DNA of 64,000 nucleotides from Atherinomorus stipes (lineage: Eukaryota > Chordata > Actinopteri > Atheriniformes > Atherinidae): positions 334,023 through 398,022 of the forward strand of contig JALJCO010008708.1 of the NCBI GenBank assembly GCA_023101725.1. Reading direction: 5' to 3'. The notes under the pieces were generated by a model. The model saw only the letters and a list, made by a program, of their open reading frames with translations. It was not told where the DNA came from and did no database searches. A program made the position numbers and the translations under genes. Shown in pieces: positions 46,184-57,400 of this stretch. Positions within the stretch are counted from its first letter, which is position 1. The number at the start of each line of letters is the position of its first letter.

Positions 46184-46772
46184 GGCCGTGTCTCAATCCA
46201 CGCACTTTCCTGAGTGCACTGGAATTCAGTGCGTAGTGCGCACTGTGTACTTTGTCTGTAGTGCACACTATTGTCGCTAAAGCTGACCCAAACAGAGCAC
46301 TGCACTTACAGGAAGTGACGGACTAGCATTACCCGCTAACCTGAGCTAACTCTACTGAGCCGGTATAACCGCAGCCTCAAACACACGACCAGATCATAAC
46401 TGTCATCAGGGAGTGAACAGCTTAGCATGCTACAACATACATTAGTGATTATGTCTAAATCATTTCATAAACGTTACTTAAATCAAGTACAATACCGCCT
46501 CCGATGCAGCAGGGGTCGCCACCGCATCATTCATCGCCATTATTCAGCTCTGAAAGCAGTTTGAAAGTCCCGACTCTTCCTCCACGTTCACAAGATGGCG
46601 TCCATTTAGTGCGAGTAGTGTGCTTCATCCTGCACTGCATTTTTGGGCGTGATTAGGGCAACATCCTGGTACTTTTAGTGCACTGAAATTGTTGCTTAAA
46701 TGACACCATGTGTGCACTACACACTCAAAAACAGTGTTTGAAGTGCTCAAGTGCGCGGTTTGGGACACGGCC
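46184..46772. mobile_element. MITE inserted in the LINE (CAT duplication)
   Basis: Ends GGCCGTGTCTCAATCCACGC and GCGCGGTTTGGGACACGGCC are inverted. CAT flanks both sides (46181-46183, 46773-46775), and the LINE frame resumes after it. A 3 bp duplication suggests PIF/Harbinger-type movement. GTGCACT/AGTGCAC words fill the subterminal parts. Confidence 0.85.
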
Positions 46773-47915
46773 CATTTCTTTGTCACACCTTTGTGATGTT
46801 GTTAGCAGCTTGAAACCTACAGGTTGTCCATCAGAGATGACTCCGGCCAGGCTGCTAAAAGAGGTTTTTGTCTCTGTTGGTCCTTACCTACTTTTCTTTC
46901 TCAATGCCTGTCTATCTCTGGGATCTGTCCCGGCTGCCTTCAAGCATGCTGTGGTCAGGCCTATTTTCAAAAATCACACCTTGATCCTCTCCTGCTACAA
47001 AACTTTAGACCAGTGTCCCACCTTCCCTTTCTTTCAAAGGACTAGAAAAGCTTGTTCTTAAACAATTACAGCCTTTTCTAGAACAAAACGCCCTTCTGAA
47101 CAAGTTCCAGTCTGGTTTTAGAGCTCGCCATAGTACTGAGACTGCTCTGCTAAAAATTCATGATGACATCACTCTATCTGTTGATGATGGCAATCCCACC
47201 CTGCTGGTCCTCTTAGACCTTTCTGCCGCTTTTGATACGGTCGACCACGCTGTCCTTATTTCCCGCCTGGAGCACTTAGTTGGTATCCGTGGAACTGTAC
47301 TCACGGTTCAGGAGTTACTTGTCTGACAGGAGCTTCTCCGTTGTTACCGGTAATTCCTCCTCCTCACGTGCTCCACTCACCCACGGGGTGCCACAAGGCT
47401 CAGTTCTCGGTCCTCCTCTCCTTTTTCTGCTGTATCTGCTGCCCCTTGGGTCCATCATTGATAAGCGCAACCTTTCTTTCCATTTCTACGCCGACGACAT
47501 ACAAATCTATCTTCCACTGCACCTGACCGGAAATCACACTCCGTCATACACTAAACTTTTAGGCTGTCTAGATGATGTGAAGTTATGGCTCGCGCGGAAT
47601 TTCTTGCATCTTAATGATGCCAAGGCTGATTTTATTTTGTTTGGCACTCCACCCATGCTTAGCTTCTATTCCCTCCCCCAAGTCCTGCGTGAAAAATCTC
47701 GAGTTTTATTAGACAGCGGCCTCAAGTTTGAAAAACAGATCAGCGCCATCGTCAGAACCAGCTTCTTTCAACTCCGTCTCCACTCAAAGGTTAAACCTTT
47801 TCTTATCTGTGGGGACCTGGAGACGGCTGTTCACGCTTTCATCAGCGCCAGGCTGGACGACTGTAACGCCCTTTTTGTTGGCCTGAACCAGCTTCCATCG
47901 CCGCCTGCAGATCTC
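46773..47915 (+). pseudogene. LINE reverse transcriptase pseudogene
   Basis: Visible in order: MTPARLLKEVF; VPAAFKHAVVRPIFK; a shifted stretch with LVLKQLQPFLEQNALLNKFQ and SGFRARHSTETALL; LLVLLDLSAAFDTVDH with the first catalytic Asp; [22 protein letters not shown] with the catalytic pair; [27 protein letters not shown]. Several indels break the frame, so it is dead. Confidence 0.9.
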
Positions 47916-47919
47916 ATGC

Positions 47920-48770
47920 TGGGTAAGAGCCAGGAACAAAAGTGGGTTTAAAATCAGCCATTAAAAAACAAATTAAAACAGCTAAAAGAGAGAAAATTCT
48001 CACGTTGAGTTAAAAGCCAAGCCATGAAAGTGGGTGTTGAGATTTGTTTTAGAAACATACAAGTAAAAAAAAAAAAAATCCGTAAAAGACATTTAAAAAC
48101 ACATGGATGCATAACAGTGCAGAGCACCAGGTTTGAAAACTAAATAAAGCCGTATAGGAGCTGAGATGAACCGTAGAGTGGGCCAGACTTGGGCCAAACA
48201 AGGCTGCAGAAGTGGCTCATATTCGGGGGGGGGTCATCTGCTGCAGCCAACGCTACGCCCTAAATGTTAAATGTGACTTCCACTACCTCCGTGTTCCTCT
48301 GTGTTTTTCCCGTATAAGACTGCCGCTCGAACTTTATCAAGAAACCGAGCAACTTTCCCCACTTTTCCGACGAATGGGAAGATTTCCTCTGAGAGTAAAC
48401 GCCGTTTCACTTTTTGTCCAGTGTGTTCCTCTTTTCTTCCAAAAATATATAAATATCACTGATCAGGACAGTGCTGACGTTTAAATCAGGAAGTATTACT
48501 GCTGCTTTTGTAATCTTTAAGCAGTTTGCACAATTTCATTGATGAGGTTTCATTCTTTCAATCACCACAAATAAAGAAAACATTCAAATCTATTTATAGG
48601 TTATCTTTATTTATGCTAATATGTAGATATTGATGCTTTTTATGGTTACTGCACATATCCATAAAATACTTTTTTTTTTTTAACAATTAGTTTTTATAAC
48701 AGAAGCTGCACATTCTAGTCATCTTCACTTTTTGAATGTTTGACTTTTTGGAAATGTTGCTATCATTTTA
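47920..48770. other. Intergenic, nothing recognised
   Basis: No supported gene or element. The frame at 48212-48484 (90 codons) has no recognisable motif. Confidence 0.4.
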
Positions 48771-48772
48771 TA

Positions 48773-49290
48773 CAGTGGTCCTCAAATTTATTCATACCCT
48801 CCAATAAAGAACGAAAAAAAATCAGCTGTCAGAGAAATAAGTTGAAATTGACTAAATTTTAATAATAAATTAAAATTCAATGAAAATCATGACACTGATT
48901 TTAAATTGTGGTTCGAAAATAAAATTAAAAACAGACAAACAAAAAATAAAATAAATAAAATAAGCTTAAATGTTGTTGAGCAACACTTTAGGACAATCAC
49001 TGCAATCAGGTGTTTTCTGTAACGTCCAATCAGACGTCTGCACCTGTTGACAGGTATGTTGGTCCATGTTCATGAGCGAGGTGCTGTAATGTGTCTGGGA
49101 CGGTTTTGTTTGTTTGTTTTTTAGAATTATTATTTTCAACCACAATTCAAAAACAATATTTTATTTCACAAAATTATAATTTTGTAAATTTTTATATATT
49201 ATTAGTTTCTTTATTTTCTTGTTATTTGATTTACTATTGTGAATTTAGTTTTTGCTTTAATTGGAGGGTAGGAATAATTTTGAGGATGAC
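48773..49290. mobile_element. Family A Tc1-type MITE, near full length
   Basis: TA then CAGTGGTCCTCAAATTTATT; right end TTTTGAGGATGAC followed by TA. About 85% like 1659-2191 by eye. Confidence 0.82.
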
Positions 49291-49299
49291 TAATTCAAA

Positions 49300-50430
49300 G
49301 GTGCAGTTTCTGACAAAGTCAAAAGATTAATAAGAGAAAAAATTACATAATAAAAAAAAACTGTGTTTGGTATCTAATCATTTTACTAAAACATTCTCTT
49401 AGACTGAGCCAATTATAGTCACAAGTCAGAGCGCAAATAAAAGTTTTATATAGTTTTTGGTCGTTTTATGATTTCTTCATTGTTAATGCTTTTTGGGAAA
49501 AGCTTTAGTATGTGTTTTATTTTGATTAAATGATTTGTTGGTGTTTTATTGTTCAGCACTTTGGTCAGTTTAGTGAGTTTGGTGAGTTTAAAGAGCTCTA
49601 CAAATAAATCAGATTGGATTGGATCTAGTTGCCAGCATGCAACGTGGTTTTTAAAGCGAAACTTAGCTGTAACCTGACGCTCCAGGCTGGAACAAGACGT
49701 TGCGAGGTGTGGTTTTTCAGCTTCTGGATGCTCCAGGGCAACACGAGGTCAGGAATGAGCATGACAAATAACGCTGAGCCATCAAAGCAAGTCAGAAACA
49801 CATATCTTTAATATCAGAAAGGTACAGTGCTGCTTTAAAACTGCACAGAGAATGCATATATTTACGTTTAAGGATTTGTTTTCACATAGATTCCCTTCAT
49901 AAACCCACTCAGTAGCATTCTCAGCGTGCATCAGAGCTTGTAATTATTTGCCTGGAGACAGGTTTGTCTGGGACAGGTTGGAACTGATCTGTCAGCCTGA
50001 AACCCTCCGCTGGTATCAATAAACATGTCATCATGACCAATATTATATCTCTGCAACCACGCCTACTTTTACTTGCAACGTGTCAGTAAAGGAATTTAAT
50101 ATCAAATATGCTGAGAAACTGTGAGATCCTGACACTGCTCTGCACATAGAATCATTTATTTTGTACAATAGGTGTAATTTCTGGTAAATATGGCAAGTAA
50201 ACGATCATGAATATTACTTATAAAGCCAGTTAAACGGTATGTCATGTCGATGATGTTAAAAGAGAAGATAATCTCAGAAATATAGTGAGAGCTCTTTACT
50301 ATGTAGTACATTTCTATATTTTATCATCTGTTCATCTTGACTTATTTCACTATTGAAATAAGAAATAATAAAAATGTGCATTTATAAAGGAAAGTTATTA
50401 CAATCTGATGACTGATGTAAGCTCTTTTTA
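49300..50430. other. Intergenic with a LINE/SINE 3' tail at 49553-49622
   Basis: CAGCACTTTGGTCAG ... GAGCTCTACAAATAAAT CAGATTGGATTGGAT has the form of an L2-type 3' end with its short terminal repeat. No gene in the remainder. Confidence 0.5.
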
Positions 50431-50434
50431 GGTT

Positions 50435-51346
50435 TATTTATTTAATAACTAAAGGAAATCCAGCTGCTTTAACAGACTGAACCTGTAAAATGTGACTGAT
50501 AAACATGAATAACATCATATAAAAATATATTCTGAGATGGTCACAAACACATTTATATCACACGTATAATTCATGGAATAAAATCAGACTCCTACAAGAA
50601 CAAATCAGAATTAGGCTGTAAACACAAAATCTACAACATTTTACTACAAAAAGAGGAACAACAGAAAAAACTGATGGAAACTGATTTAAAAAGAGATAAA
50701 ATGGTGCAGTAATATATACCACTGGAAATAAAAAGGCTCAATTTAAATAATCTGTAAAAACTTGTATTTTTTTGTTTAGACAGGCCATCAAAGCACAAAA
50801 TTTCATTGAACAATTTATTTATTTAAACTTTTCTTTGAATTTTTTAAAGAACTTCCAAACATAACAGACATTTTCTGCATCAACAGCTGATTTTCTCTCT
50901 TTTTTCTTAAAAATTCTTTCTTTCCAACGAGTGTTAGATGTTTGTTTCTAGATGAAGCTGCAGATGCTTCAGGGCTTCCTTTAGCATTAGCATTAATATT
51001 AGCATTAGCTGGTGCTCCATCCAGACTTCTCATCTCTGCTTTGTTATCTTCACTCACTAATCCGTGTTTAATAAATTGGAGTGGGATTTTTGCCTCTTTA
51101 GGGGCGGTTTGGGACCATTTTTGTTTAATAGTTTTAATTATTCTTTACAACGTTAGCTACAGGCTAACGGCTAGCCGAGTGTCTTCTTCTGTTTGTTTGT
51201 TGAACTCTGACCAATTAGCGCCACCAGGTGGGGGGAGGCTACATTGCAACTCATCCAGTCATAAATGACTGTAGATATACGGTCCTCGCGGCCCTCTAGG
51301 TGGCGCTGGAGGCCCGAGCTTGGGCTCCATGGTTAAGAATCACTGA
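50435..51346. mobile_element. hAT (Charlie-like) element, right-end copy
   Basis: 50435-50610 duplicates 36803-36990. The right terminus reads CATGGTTAAGAATCACTG, complementary to Charlie-type CAGTGATTCTTAACC. A minus-strand frame at 50815-51057 (80 codons, lysine- and asparagine-rich) lies inside; I cannot assign it. Confidence 0.7.
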
Positions 51347-51349
51347 TCC

Positions 51350-52200
51350 AGAGTTTCTAACAGAAAGTGAAGTCGTTAAATCCATGAGTGGAAGTCTTCC
51401 TGGATGCTGCTTCAAGTTCTTTCAAACAGAAAAGGACCAAAAATCCCCTAAATTCCCTCCACTGCTTTGCATTAACTTGATTTGCTCCTTGATTCAGCTC
51501 ATGATTTTTAAAACGTTGTAAACAACGCTGAGAAAGATGAGTGATTCCCACCACACTGAGTTTTCTAGCATTTCCTCTCCTGGTTTGCATGACAGCAGAC
51601 TTTGTTGTTCCACCCTGTAACTCTTATTTTCACTGTTTCTAACAGAAAAAGTCAGTTATTCACAACTGACTTTTCAGGTTAATAAATCAATCAAATAATT
51701 AACTAATAAACTCCAGAAAGAAATAAGACTGAACTATTTAATGTTTTAGCTGAAAATAGACTGCTTATGTTACGTTTACTGTTTTTATTTATTTATTTTT
51801 AATAATCTTTCTGTCATTTTATTGATGATTTTACCAGTGATCTGTGATGTCTGTTTTTTTTTTTTTTACTAATTTTTCTATGATGCTACCATTGTAAAGC
51901 ACTTTGGTGAGCCGAGGCTGTTGAAGCTGTGCTTATAAATCAAATTGAATTGAATGTATTATGTTGACATTTTTTCAATGTCAATACATAACTAATAAAG
52001 TAATGAAGAGAAACTCATGTTGGCAGCTGCCAGTTTCCATCAAGCAAGAAATTTAATTCTCAGTTAATTAAAGGAAAATTTCCTGAATATAATCACATGA
52101 AGAAAAACTTATTTGCTGCTTTACTAGGTTCATCTGTTAAACTGCTTTAACACAAAAATCTAACCAGCCGATCACACAGCAGCAATTCAAAACATCTAGT
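51350..52200. other. Intergenic with an L2-type 3' tail near 51890-51960
   Basis: TGTAAAGCACTTTGGTGAGC ... GTGCTTATAAATCAAATTGAATTGAAT resembles an L2/SINE 3' end. Otherwise nothing supported. Confidence 0.45.
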
Positions 52201-52254
52201 CACATAGATGACTTGGTGAAGTTCAAACTGAGCATCAGAAGGAGGAAGAAAGGA

Positions 52255-52740
52255 CTTCAGAGACTTTGAACATGGCATTTTTGCTGGTCTGAGTATTTAT
52301 TGGGATTTTCACACACAACCATCTCTTTGGTTTCCAGAGAAGAAGAAGAGAAATTCTCCAGCGAGCAGCAGTTGTCTGGACCAGAATGCAGCAGAAGACC
52401 ACACCGGGTGCCACTCCTGTCAGCTAAGAACTGGAAACTGAGGCTACAGTTCACACAGACTCACCAACATTGGACAATAGAAGATGGAGAAATGTTGCCT
52501 TGTCTGATGAGTCTCCATTTCTGCTACCAGATTCGGATGTAGGCTCAGAATTTGGTGTCACCAACATGAAAGCATGGATCCATCCTGCCTTGTATCAACG
52601 GTTCAGCTTGGTGGTGGTGGTGTGATGGTGTGGGAGAGATTTTCTTGGCCCACTTTGGGCCCCTTAGTACCAACGTGGCGGTTTAACCACCACAGCCTAC
52701 CTGAGTATTGTTGCTGACCATGTCCATCCCTTTATGACAG
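52255..52740 (+). pseudogene. Tc1-like transposase fragment, heavily decayed
   Basis: Frames jump repeatedly, but GGTGGTGGTGTGATGGTGTGGG (the GGG-S-VMVWG coding block of Tc1 enzymes), a preceding GATGAGTCTCCATTTCTGCT and following CTGACCATGTCCATCCCTTTATGAC are in Tc1 order. No ends found. Confidence 0.7.
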
Positions 52741-52741
52741 C

Positions 52742-52830
52742 CGTCCCCAGTTAGCGGCCCGCGGGCCGCATCCGGCCCACAAGAGCAAAATGTCCGGCCC
52801 GTGTAGACCCAGTGAGTGCAGCACATTCCT
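52742..52830. mobile_element. hAT (Charlie-like) end fragment
   Basis: CCGTCCCCAGTTAGCGGCCC, GCGGGCCGCATCCGGCCCAC and TGTCCGGCCCGTGTAGACC match the style of Charlie-like hAT ends that mimic GGCCCGC-rich sequence. Directly abuts the Tc1 fragment. Confidence 0.55.
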
Positions 52831-52925
52831 CAGAACAGTTACTGGTCTGAACAAATTTCCACTTCATTGAGTTGCAGCCGGCTGCTGGAGTGGAGGTAAT
52901 GTGTCTGAGTTGGGGGGTGGGGAGG

Positions 52926-52962
52926 TGTGTGTGTATATATACACATACACACACACACATCG
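52926..52962. repeat. (GT)n / (AC)n microsatellite
   Basis: GTGTGTGTGTATATATACACATACACACACACAC, a self-complementary dinucleotide run able to form a hairpin. Confidence 0.9.
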
Positions 52963-53043
52963 TTTTTATACACCACACACAAATGGGGGGAAATACACTG
53001 AATGATGCAAGTGGAAGTTCTAACGAAATTTAAATAATGAGCA

Positions 53044-53303
53044 ATTTTGGGGGGAGATAGGTGGAAGAGCAGTCGTCTTTCCACTGGAAGGTTGGGGGAT
53101 GGCTTCCCCAGACTACATGCCGAAGTGTCCTTGGGCAAGACACAGAACCCCATGTTGCCTCCCAGTGTGCCTATTGGGGTGTGAATGTGTGTGCTTGTAT
53201 GGGGGAATGTGACATGTATTGCAAAGCACTTTGAGCTGTCCAGTCAGTATGACTGGAAAAGTGCTGTATAAGTACAGTTCATTTACCATTTACACACACC
53301 GAC
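53044..53303 (+). mobile_element. tRNA-type SINE
   Basis: The head GGTGGAAGAGCAGTCGTCTT ... CACTGGAAGGTTGG is related to a tRNA promoter region (A-box and a decayed B-box). The body has GTCCTTGGGCAAGACACAGA and the tail AAAGCACTTTGAGCTGTCC ... AAAGTGCTGTATAAGTACAG, followed by TTCATTTACCATTTAC. This head-body-tail order is a widespread teleost SINE. Confidence 0.82.
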
Positions 53304-53309
53304 ATTTAC

Positions 53310-53753
53310 AACCCCAATCCCCCAACTCAGATCAGAGCACATGAGGCTGCGTGCTGATGGACCGGGTGAGGAAACCCATTAGAGGAGTCGTCTGCACCGG
53401 GGCGGCATACCGGCAGCAACCACAGGGGCACAGGCCTGAGGCACCCAGGGGAGGTATGGCTGGAACACCAACCTCCACAAAGGAACCAGCATTACTGCAC
53501 CCAGCCAGCCAGCCAATCACCACCCAGAAACAGACGGCCCCCACAAAGGGAACACTGGAGGGACCCAATGACCCAGGAACAATTAAAAGCAAGACCGTTG
53601 AGCAAAACACTACAGCCCCTTTCAGACTTGGTCTGGAAAGCGGTAATAGTGCAGACTTTGTCTTTCACACCGTTTGAATTCAGACAAACGTTGTACTTTT
53701 ACCTCAGAGATGTAGCGTACGTGCACCGGCTAGCCTCCATGTCGTAAGAGCAT
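53310..53753. other. Intergenic, nothing recognised
   Basis: A GC-richer, CCCA-rich stretch with an open frame of about 100 codons at 53351-53677, low-complexity in composition. Not called as a gene. Confidence 0.4.
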
Positions 53754-53761
53754 GTTGCAGC

Positions 53762-54651
53762 TAGGGCTGGGACGATTCGTCGACGTAACCGATTCGTCGA
53801 CGAAAATCGTCGACGCAAAATATGCGTACCGATGCGTCGTCAGAAAAAAAAGATGGGGGCCATGCGACTTAGACTAAACAAAGATGGCGGCGCGATTCGC
53901 GAGTGGCTCTTCCAAGTTAAGTGTAGGAGTGAAGGCCTCAGCTTGAGGTTATATATTTAGGGTGGCGAATCCGAGCCTAATGAGACATGAGACACTCCGG
54001 AGATGGACGCCATGTTTAGACACGTAGGCCTGTTTGAGACGGTAGATGAAGCACGAGCTCCATTGCTGGCCGTGGGTGGAACTGAGCTGATGCCGGGAGC
54101 GGTCTCGTTTGACTGAATATAATTAAGTCACGTTCTCAACCTATATTAGTGTTTCATCTGTTGGTATAGTATGTGTAACACTTGGGATAAATAAAGATTT
54201 TAATTTATTTGAAGTGATTGGACCCGGATTAAAATTAACAGAGTAAAGATAAAGATGATTTTTTGGAAGGAGACCATGTTCAATATAGATGTTCAACTCT
54301 GAATGTTTACCTTCATTTCTTTTGTTGGAAAATAATATCTGCTTGCTTCCTCCAAGTTTCATGATTATTTTTAATAATGCTTTTTTTTTTTTTTATGTAA
54401 ATGAAAGAATTAAGCCTGTTTTCAGTCCGTGGTTTACATAAATTTTTATGAAACCCATGACAGGCTGCTGCTCCTGCCTTATTATGCTCTTTTACATTTA
54501 GATATTATAAGCAATAAATTGCTGTTGTAATTTATGAGGATATAATGATAATGAATGATGAGTCGAATGAGCTAAAAAGTGAATGTTAGATTAATGTGAT
54601 GAAAAATAATCGATAGATTAATCGTTTAAAATAATCGTTTAACACAGCCTA
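53762..54651. mobile_element. hAT-type element with GTTGCAGC duplication
   Basis: Ends TAGGGCTGGGACGATTCGTC and AATCGTTTAACACAGCCTA. GTTGCAGC is directly repeated at 53754-53761 and 54652-54659 (exact 8 bp). The left interior has repeated TCGTCGACG words. 890 bp, non-coding. Confidence 0.92.
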
Positions 54652-54869
54652 GTTGCAGCACATCGTTTTGGCTGAAGGCACAAAAAAAATGTTCTGGACA
54701 GGGATGAAAGGATGGCTGTCGCTGTAGGTACAACATTCAGCCAACCTCTGCAACTTTTGCTGATATCTGACTGTGGACGTGATGCAATAAGTCTGCGAGG
54801 AAGCGACATGCTTGAATAGACATCTCCGGTTGAAGAGCGGATGGACTTTCCTGCAAATATTCCGCAATG

Positions 54870-55470
54870 CAAGTCTGAAAGCAGCAGTATAAAATATCCA
54901 AATGGTGATAAAAAGAAAAAGACGTCGTACCGTCTTCTCCCGCTTCTCCAGGGTCGGGTTCCCTCTCCCCGGCCACATCCACCAGCTCATCCGGGCATTC
55001 CCAGGCCAGCCAGGAGACGTGGTCCCTCCAGTGTGTCCTGGGTCTTCCCCAGGGTCTCGTCCCGGTGGGGCGTGCCTCAGCAGGGAGGCGTCCTGACCAG
55101 ATGCCTGAGCCTCCTCATCTGGCTCCTCTGGATGTGGAGGAGCAGCAGCTCTACTTTGAGTCCTTCCCGGATGACCGAGCTCCTCACCCGCTCTCTGAGG
55201 GAGAGCCCGGCCACCCTGGACCATTACGACCATAAAATGGATCCTAAAACACACAGGGAGCCAATGCAGTGATCCTAAAATTGCTGTAAAATGGACCCAT
55301 CTCCTGGTCTTTGTCAGGACATGTGCTGCTAAATTTTGTAAACCTGAGTCTTTATGGGGACCAGAAAGCGGGGCATTACAGTAGTCAATAAAACTCATGA
55401 TAGCAGCATGCCTCAGCGTCTCCGAGTTAGCCCGAGAGAGACCGGGGCGGACTCTGGCCATGTTTTATAG
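54870..55470 (-). pseudogene. Mosaic of two LINE fragments
   Basis: On the minus strand, 55461-55220 reads SFIDYCNAPLSG and HVLTKTRRWVHFTAILGSLHWLPV, the C-terminal region of L2/Rex-type reverse transcriptases. It then switches at about 55215 to GGTGGCCGGGCTCTCCC ... GGCCTGGGAATGCCCGGATGAG, the GC-rich 3' part of another teleost non-LTR element. The join looks like recombination or template switching between elements. Confidence 0.7.
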
Positions 55471-55479
55471 GTGATTAAA

Positions 55480-55660
55480 CCCTATTTTTGTGATGTTCTT
55501 TATGTGTGGAACAAAAGTCAGCTCAGACTGACCCCTTGTCTAGAAGTACCTGTTGGTCACGTTCAAACAAGTTGAGAAGAAACTTTGATCTTGTTCGCTG
55601 ATTATCAGCGAGTCACTTCCAACGACCCAGATGGCTGCTTAGTCAGGACCATTTGGATGA
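55480..55660. other. Short intergenic gap
   Basis: Nothing recognised between the LINE mosaic and the tetranucleotide repeat. Confidence 0.4.
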
Positions 55661-55765
55661 ATGAATGAATGAATGAATGAATGAATGAATGAATGAATGA
55701 AATTTATTTTTAAAGCACTTTTCATACAAATGTAGCACAAAGTGCTCTACATATTAAAATCAACA
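55655..55765 (-). repeat. (GAAT)n with LINE/SINE 3' tail
   Basis: About 11 GAAT/ATGA tetranucleotides, then AAATTTATTTTTAAAGCACTTTTCAT and AGCACAAAGTGCTCTACAT. On the minus strand this is an L2/SINE-type 3' end followed by its terminal tetranucleotide repeat. Confidence 0.8.
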
Positions 55766-55769
55766 TGTC

Positions 55770-56290
55770 AATAAAATGACAATTAGACAAACAGTTACGC
55801 AATTCTTTACCTCCCACACACACACACACATGCAAACACCCTCCCTCAGTATTTGTTATAACTTAATAAATATAAATATATTTGGAGTCACATTTTAATG
55901 CACAGGGTATCTGTTTGGAATGTCACTCAGATCCATTTTAATCTGAATTGGATGTTAAAAGATGTTGATTGATGTTGATTATTGAGCTTGTATCTGAGTT
56001 CAATCCACGATATGAAACGTTTTCTGGTTCCATCCTGAAATTTTGGTGCGTCACTGCCCACAGCTTCTGCTCAACCCCGACAACATTATATCAAAATGTG
56101 CGTCTCAGTCAGGAACAGGGTGCTTTGACTTTTACCGTACAGAATCCTGAGCTTTCCATCACTGCAGGTCTGCAGCAGGGTTCGTTCACCTCCGACCGTC
56201 TGCTTCTTCGGTTCTTTTAGTCGGTGAGCTGCCCTCAGACCTACATGGTGTTCAGTTGTTGCCAGTTTATCTGTTTCAGCCAGAAATGCT
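55770..56290. other. Intergenic, nothing recognised
   Basis: The frame at 55969-56220 (83 codons) includes TAGLQQGSFTSDRLLLRF, with no domain I can name. Confidence 0.35.
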
Positions 56291-56299
56291 GAATCTATG

Positions 56300-56415
56300 C
56301 CTGGTCCCTATAAGGTAGAAACTTCACTTCTGAGCGAAGAAGTGAAGTTCTTCGCTCTGGTTGACAACATCAGTACCTTTGAGGGTCCACCGAAATACAA
56401 CCCTTTGCACTCTGG
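56300..56415. mobile_element. End of the minisatellite-bearing TIR element (solo copy)
   Basis: TCCCTATAAGGTAGAAACTTCACT ... CATCAGTACCTTTGAGGGTCCACCG ... CAACCCTTTGCACTC matches the right end at 58562-58650. A fragment of one unit (CCTGGTCCCTATA) precedes it. Confidence 0.75.
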
Positions 56416-56421
56416 GATTAA

Positions 56422-57081
56422 TACGGAAGAGGATTAGGGCCACTAGAGAAAAAAAGAAAATTTGAGAAAAAAGTCAGAATTCTGACTTTAATCTCAGGGA
56501 ACTCTGACTTTTTTCTAGAATTCTGAGTTAAGTCAGAATTTGCTTTAATAGAATTTGAGAAAAAAGTCAGAATTCTGACTTTTTTGAAATTGGAAAAAAA
56601 AATCAGAATTTTTTTTTCTGTTTGGAAAAAGTCAAATTTGAGTTAAGTCAGAATTCTGACTTTTTTCTAGAATTTGAGATTAACTGATTTATTAGAATCT
56701 AGAATGTTTGATTGATTCTGCTTTTTAGAATTTGAGAAAAAGCAGAATTCTGAGAAAAAAGAGAATTTGACTTCAATCTAGAATTCTGAGAAAAAGTCAG
56801 AATTCTGACTTTTTGGAAATTGAAAAAAAGAAACCGGAAATTTTTTTTTTTACTGTTGAAAAAGTAGAATTTGAGATTAAGCAGAATTCTGACTTTCTAG
56901 AATTCTGGATTAATAGAATTCTGAGTAAAGTAGAATTCTGACTTTAATAGATTCTGGTTTAGAATTTGAGTTTTAGAATTTGAGATTAAAGTCAGAATTC
57001 TGACTTTTTAGAATTTGAGATTAAGTCAGAATTTGACTTTTTCAGAATTTTTTTTTTCTAGTGGCCCTATCCTCTTCCGTA
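56422..57081. mobile_element. Palindromic EcoRI-word element, complete copy
   Basis: The ends TACGGAAGAGGATTAGGG / CCCTATCCTCTTCCGTA are inverted. ATTAA is directly repeated at 56417-56421 and 57082-57086. The 660 bp interior is a degenerate array of AAGTCAGAATTCTGACTT and GAATTTGAGA(T/A) words. Relatives at 8095-8357, inside 24451-25650, and inside 34849-36287. No coding. Confidence 0.85.
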
Positions 57082-57094
57082 ATTAACTTGTATT

Positions 57095-57400
57095 GATAGG
57101 GTAGTTATTGTAAATAATATTATAGAGGGGAAAGAATAGAAAGGGAAAGAAGAAAGAGAGGGAGAAGGGAAAACACAGCTGAACGTTAAAGGCTGAGTTC
57201 TGGTTAAATAAAGTTTGATTTGGGGCATAAATGAATAATATATTATTGGTAGAAAAATACTATATTTAGTTAAAAAGTTTTCATTTACATGTAAACCTTC
57301 AAATGGTTAATTTAGTGGATCAGTCTGAGACGAGGAGCCAGACTCACATTTCATCATGTTTGACAATAACTACACTTAGAGAATAAAGAACCTAAACGGC
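57095..57400. other. Intergenic, nothing recognised
   Basis: Ordinary AT-rich sequence between two elements. Confidence 0.4.

Larger units (their letters stand above)
45970..47915 (+). mobile_element. L2/Rex-like LINE, 5'- and 3'-truncated, split by a MITE
   Basis: Plus-strand remains of one open frame: NPRVLFSTINSVINPD and DEFAAFFVEKV before the insertion (about 45985-46183), then the reverse transcriptase from 46773 to 47915. Frameshifts lie near 46965, 47040 and 47310. The 3' part after the thumb region is missing. Confidence 0.85.

Noticed and set aside
54649..55461. 270-codon minus-strand frame as a gene
   Set aside because: It joins two LINE pieces and runs on into unrelated sequence next to a hAT insertion. 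No single protein is conserved along it.
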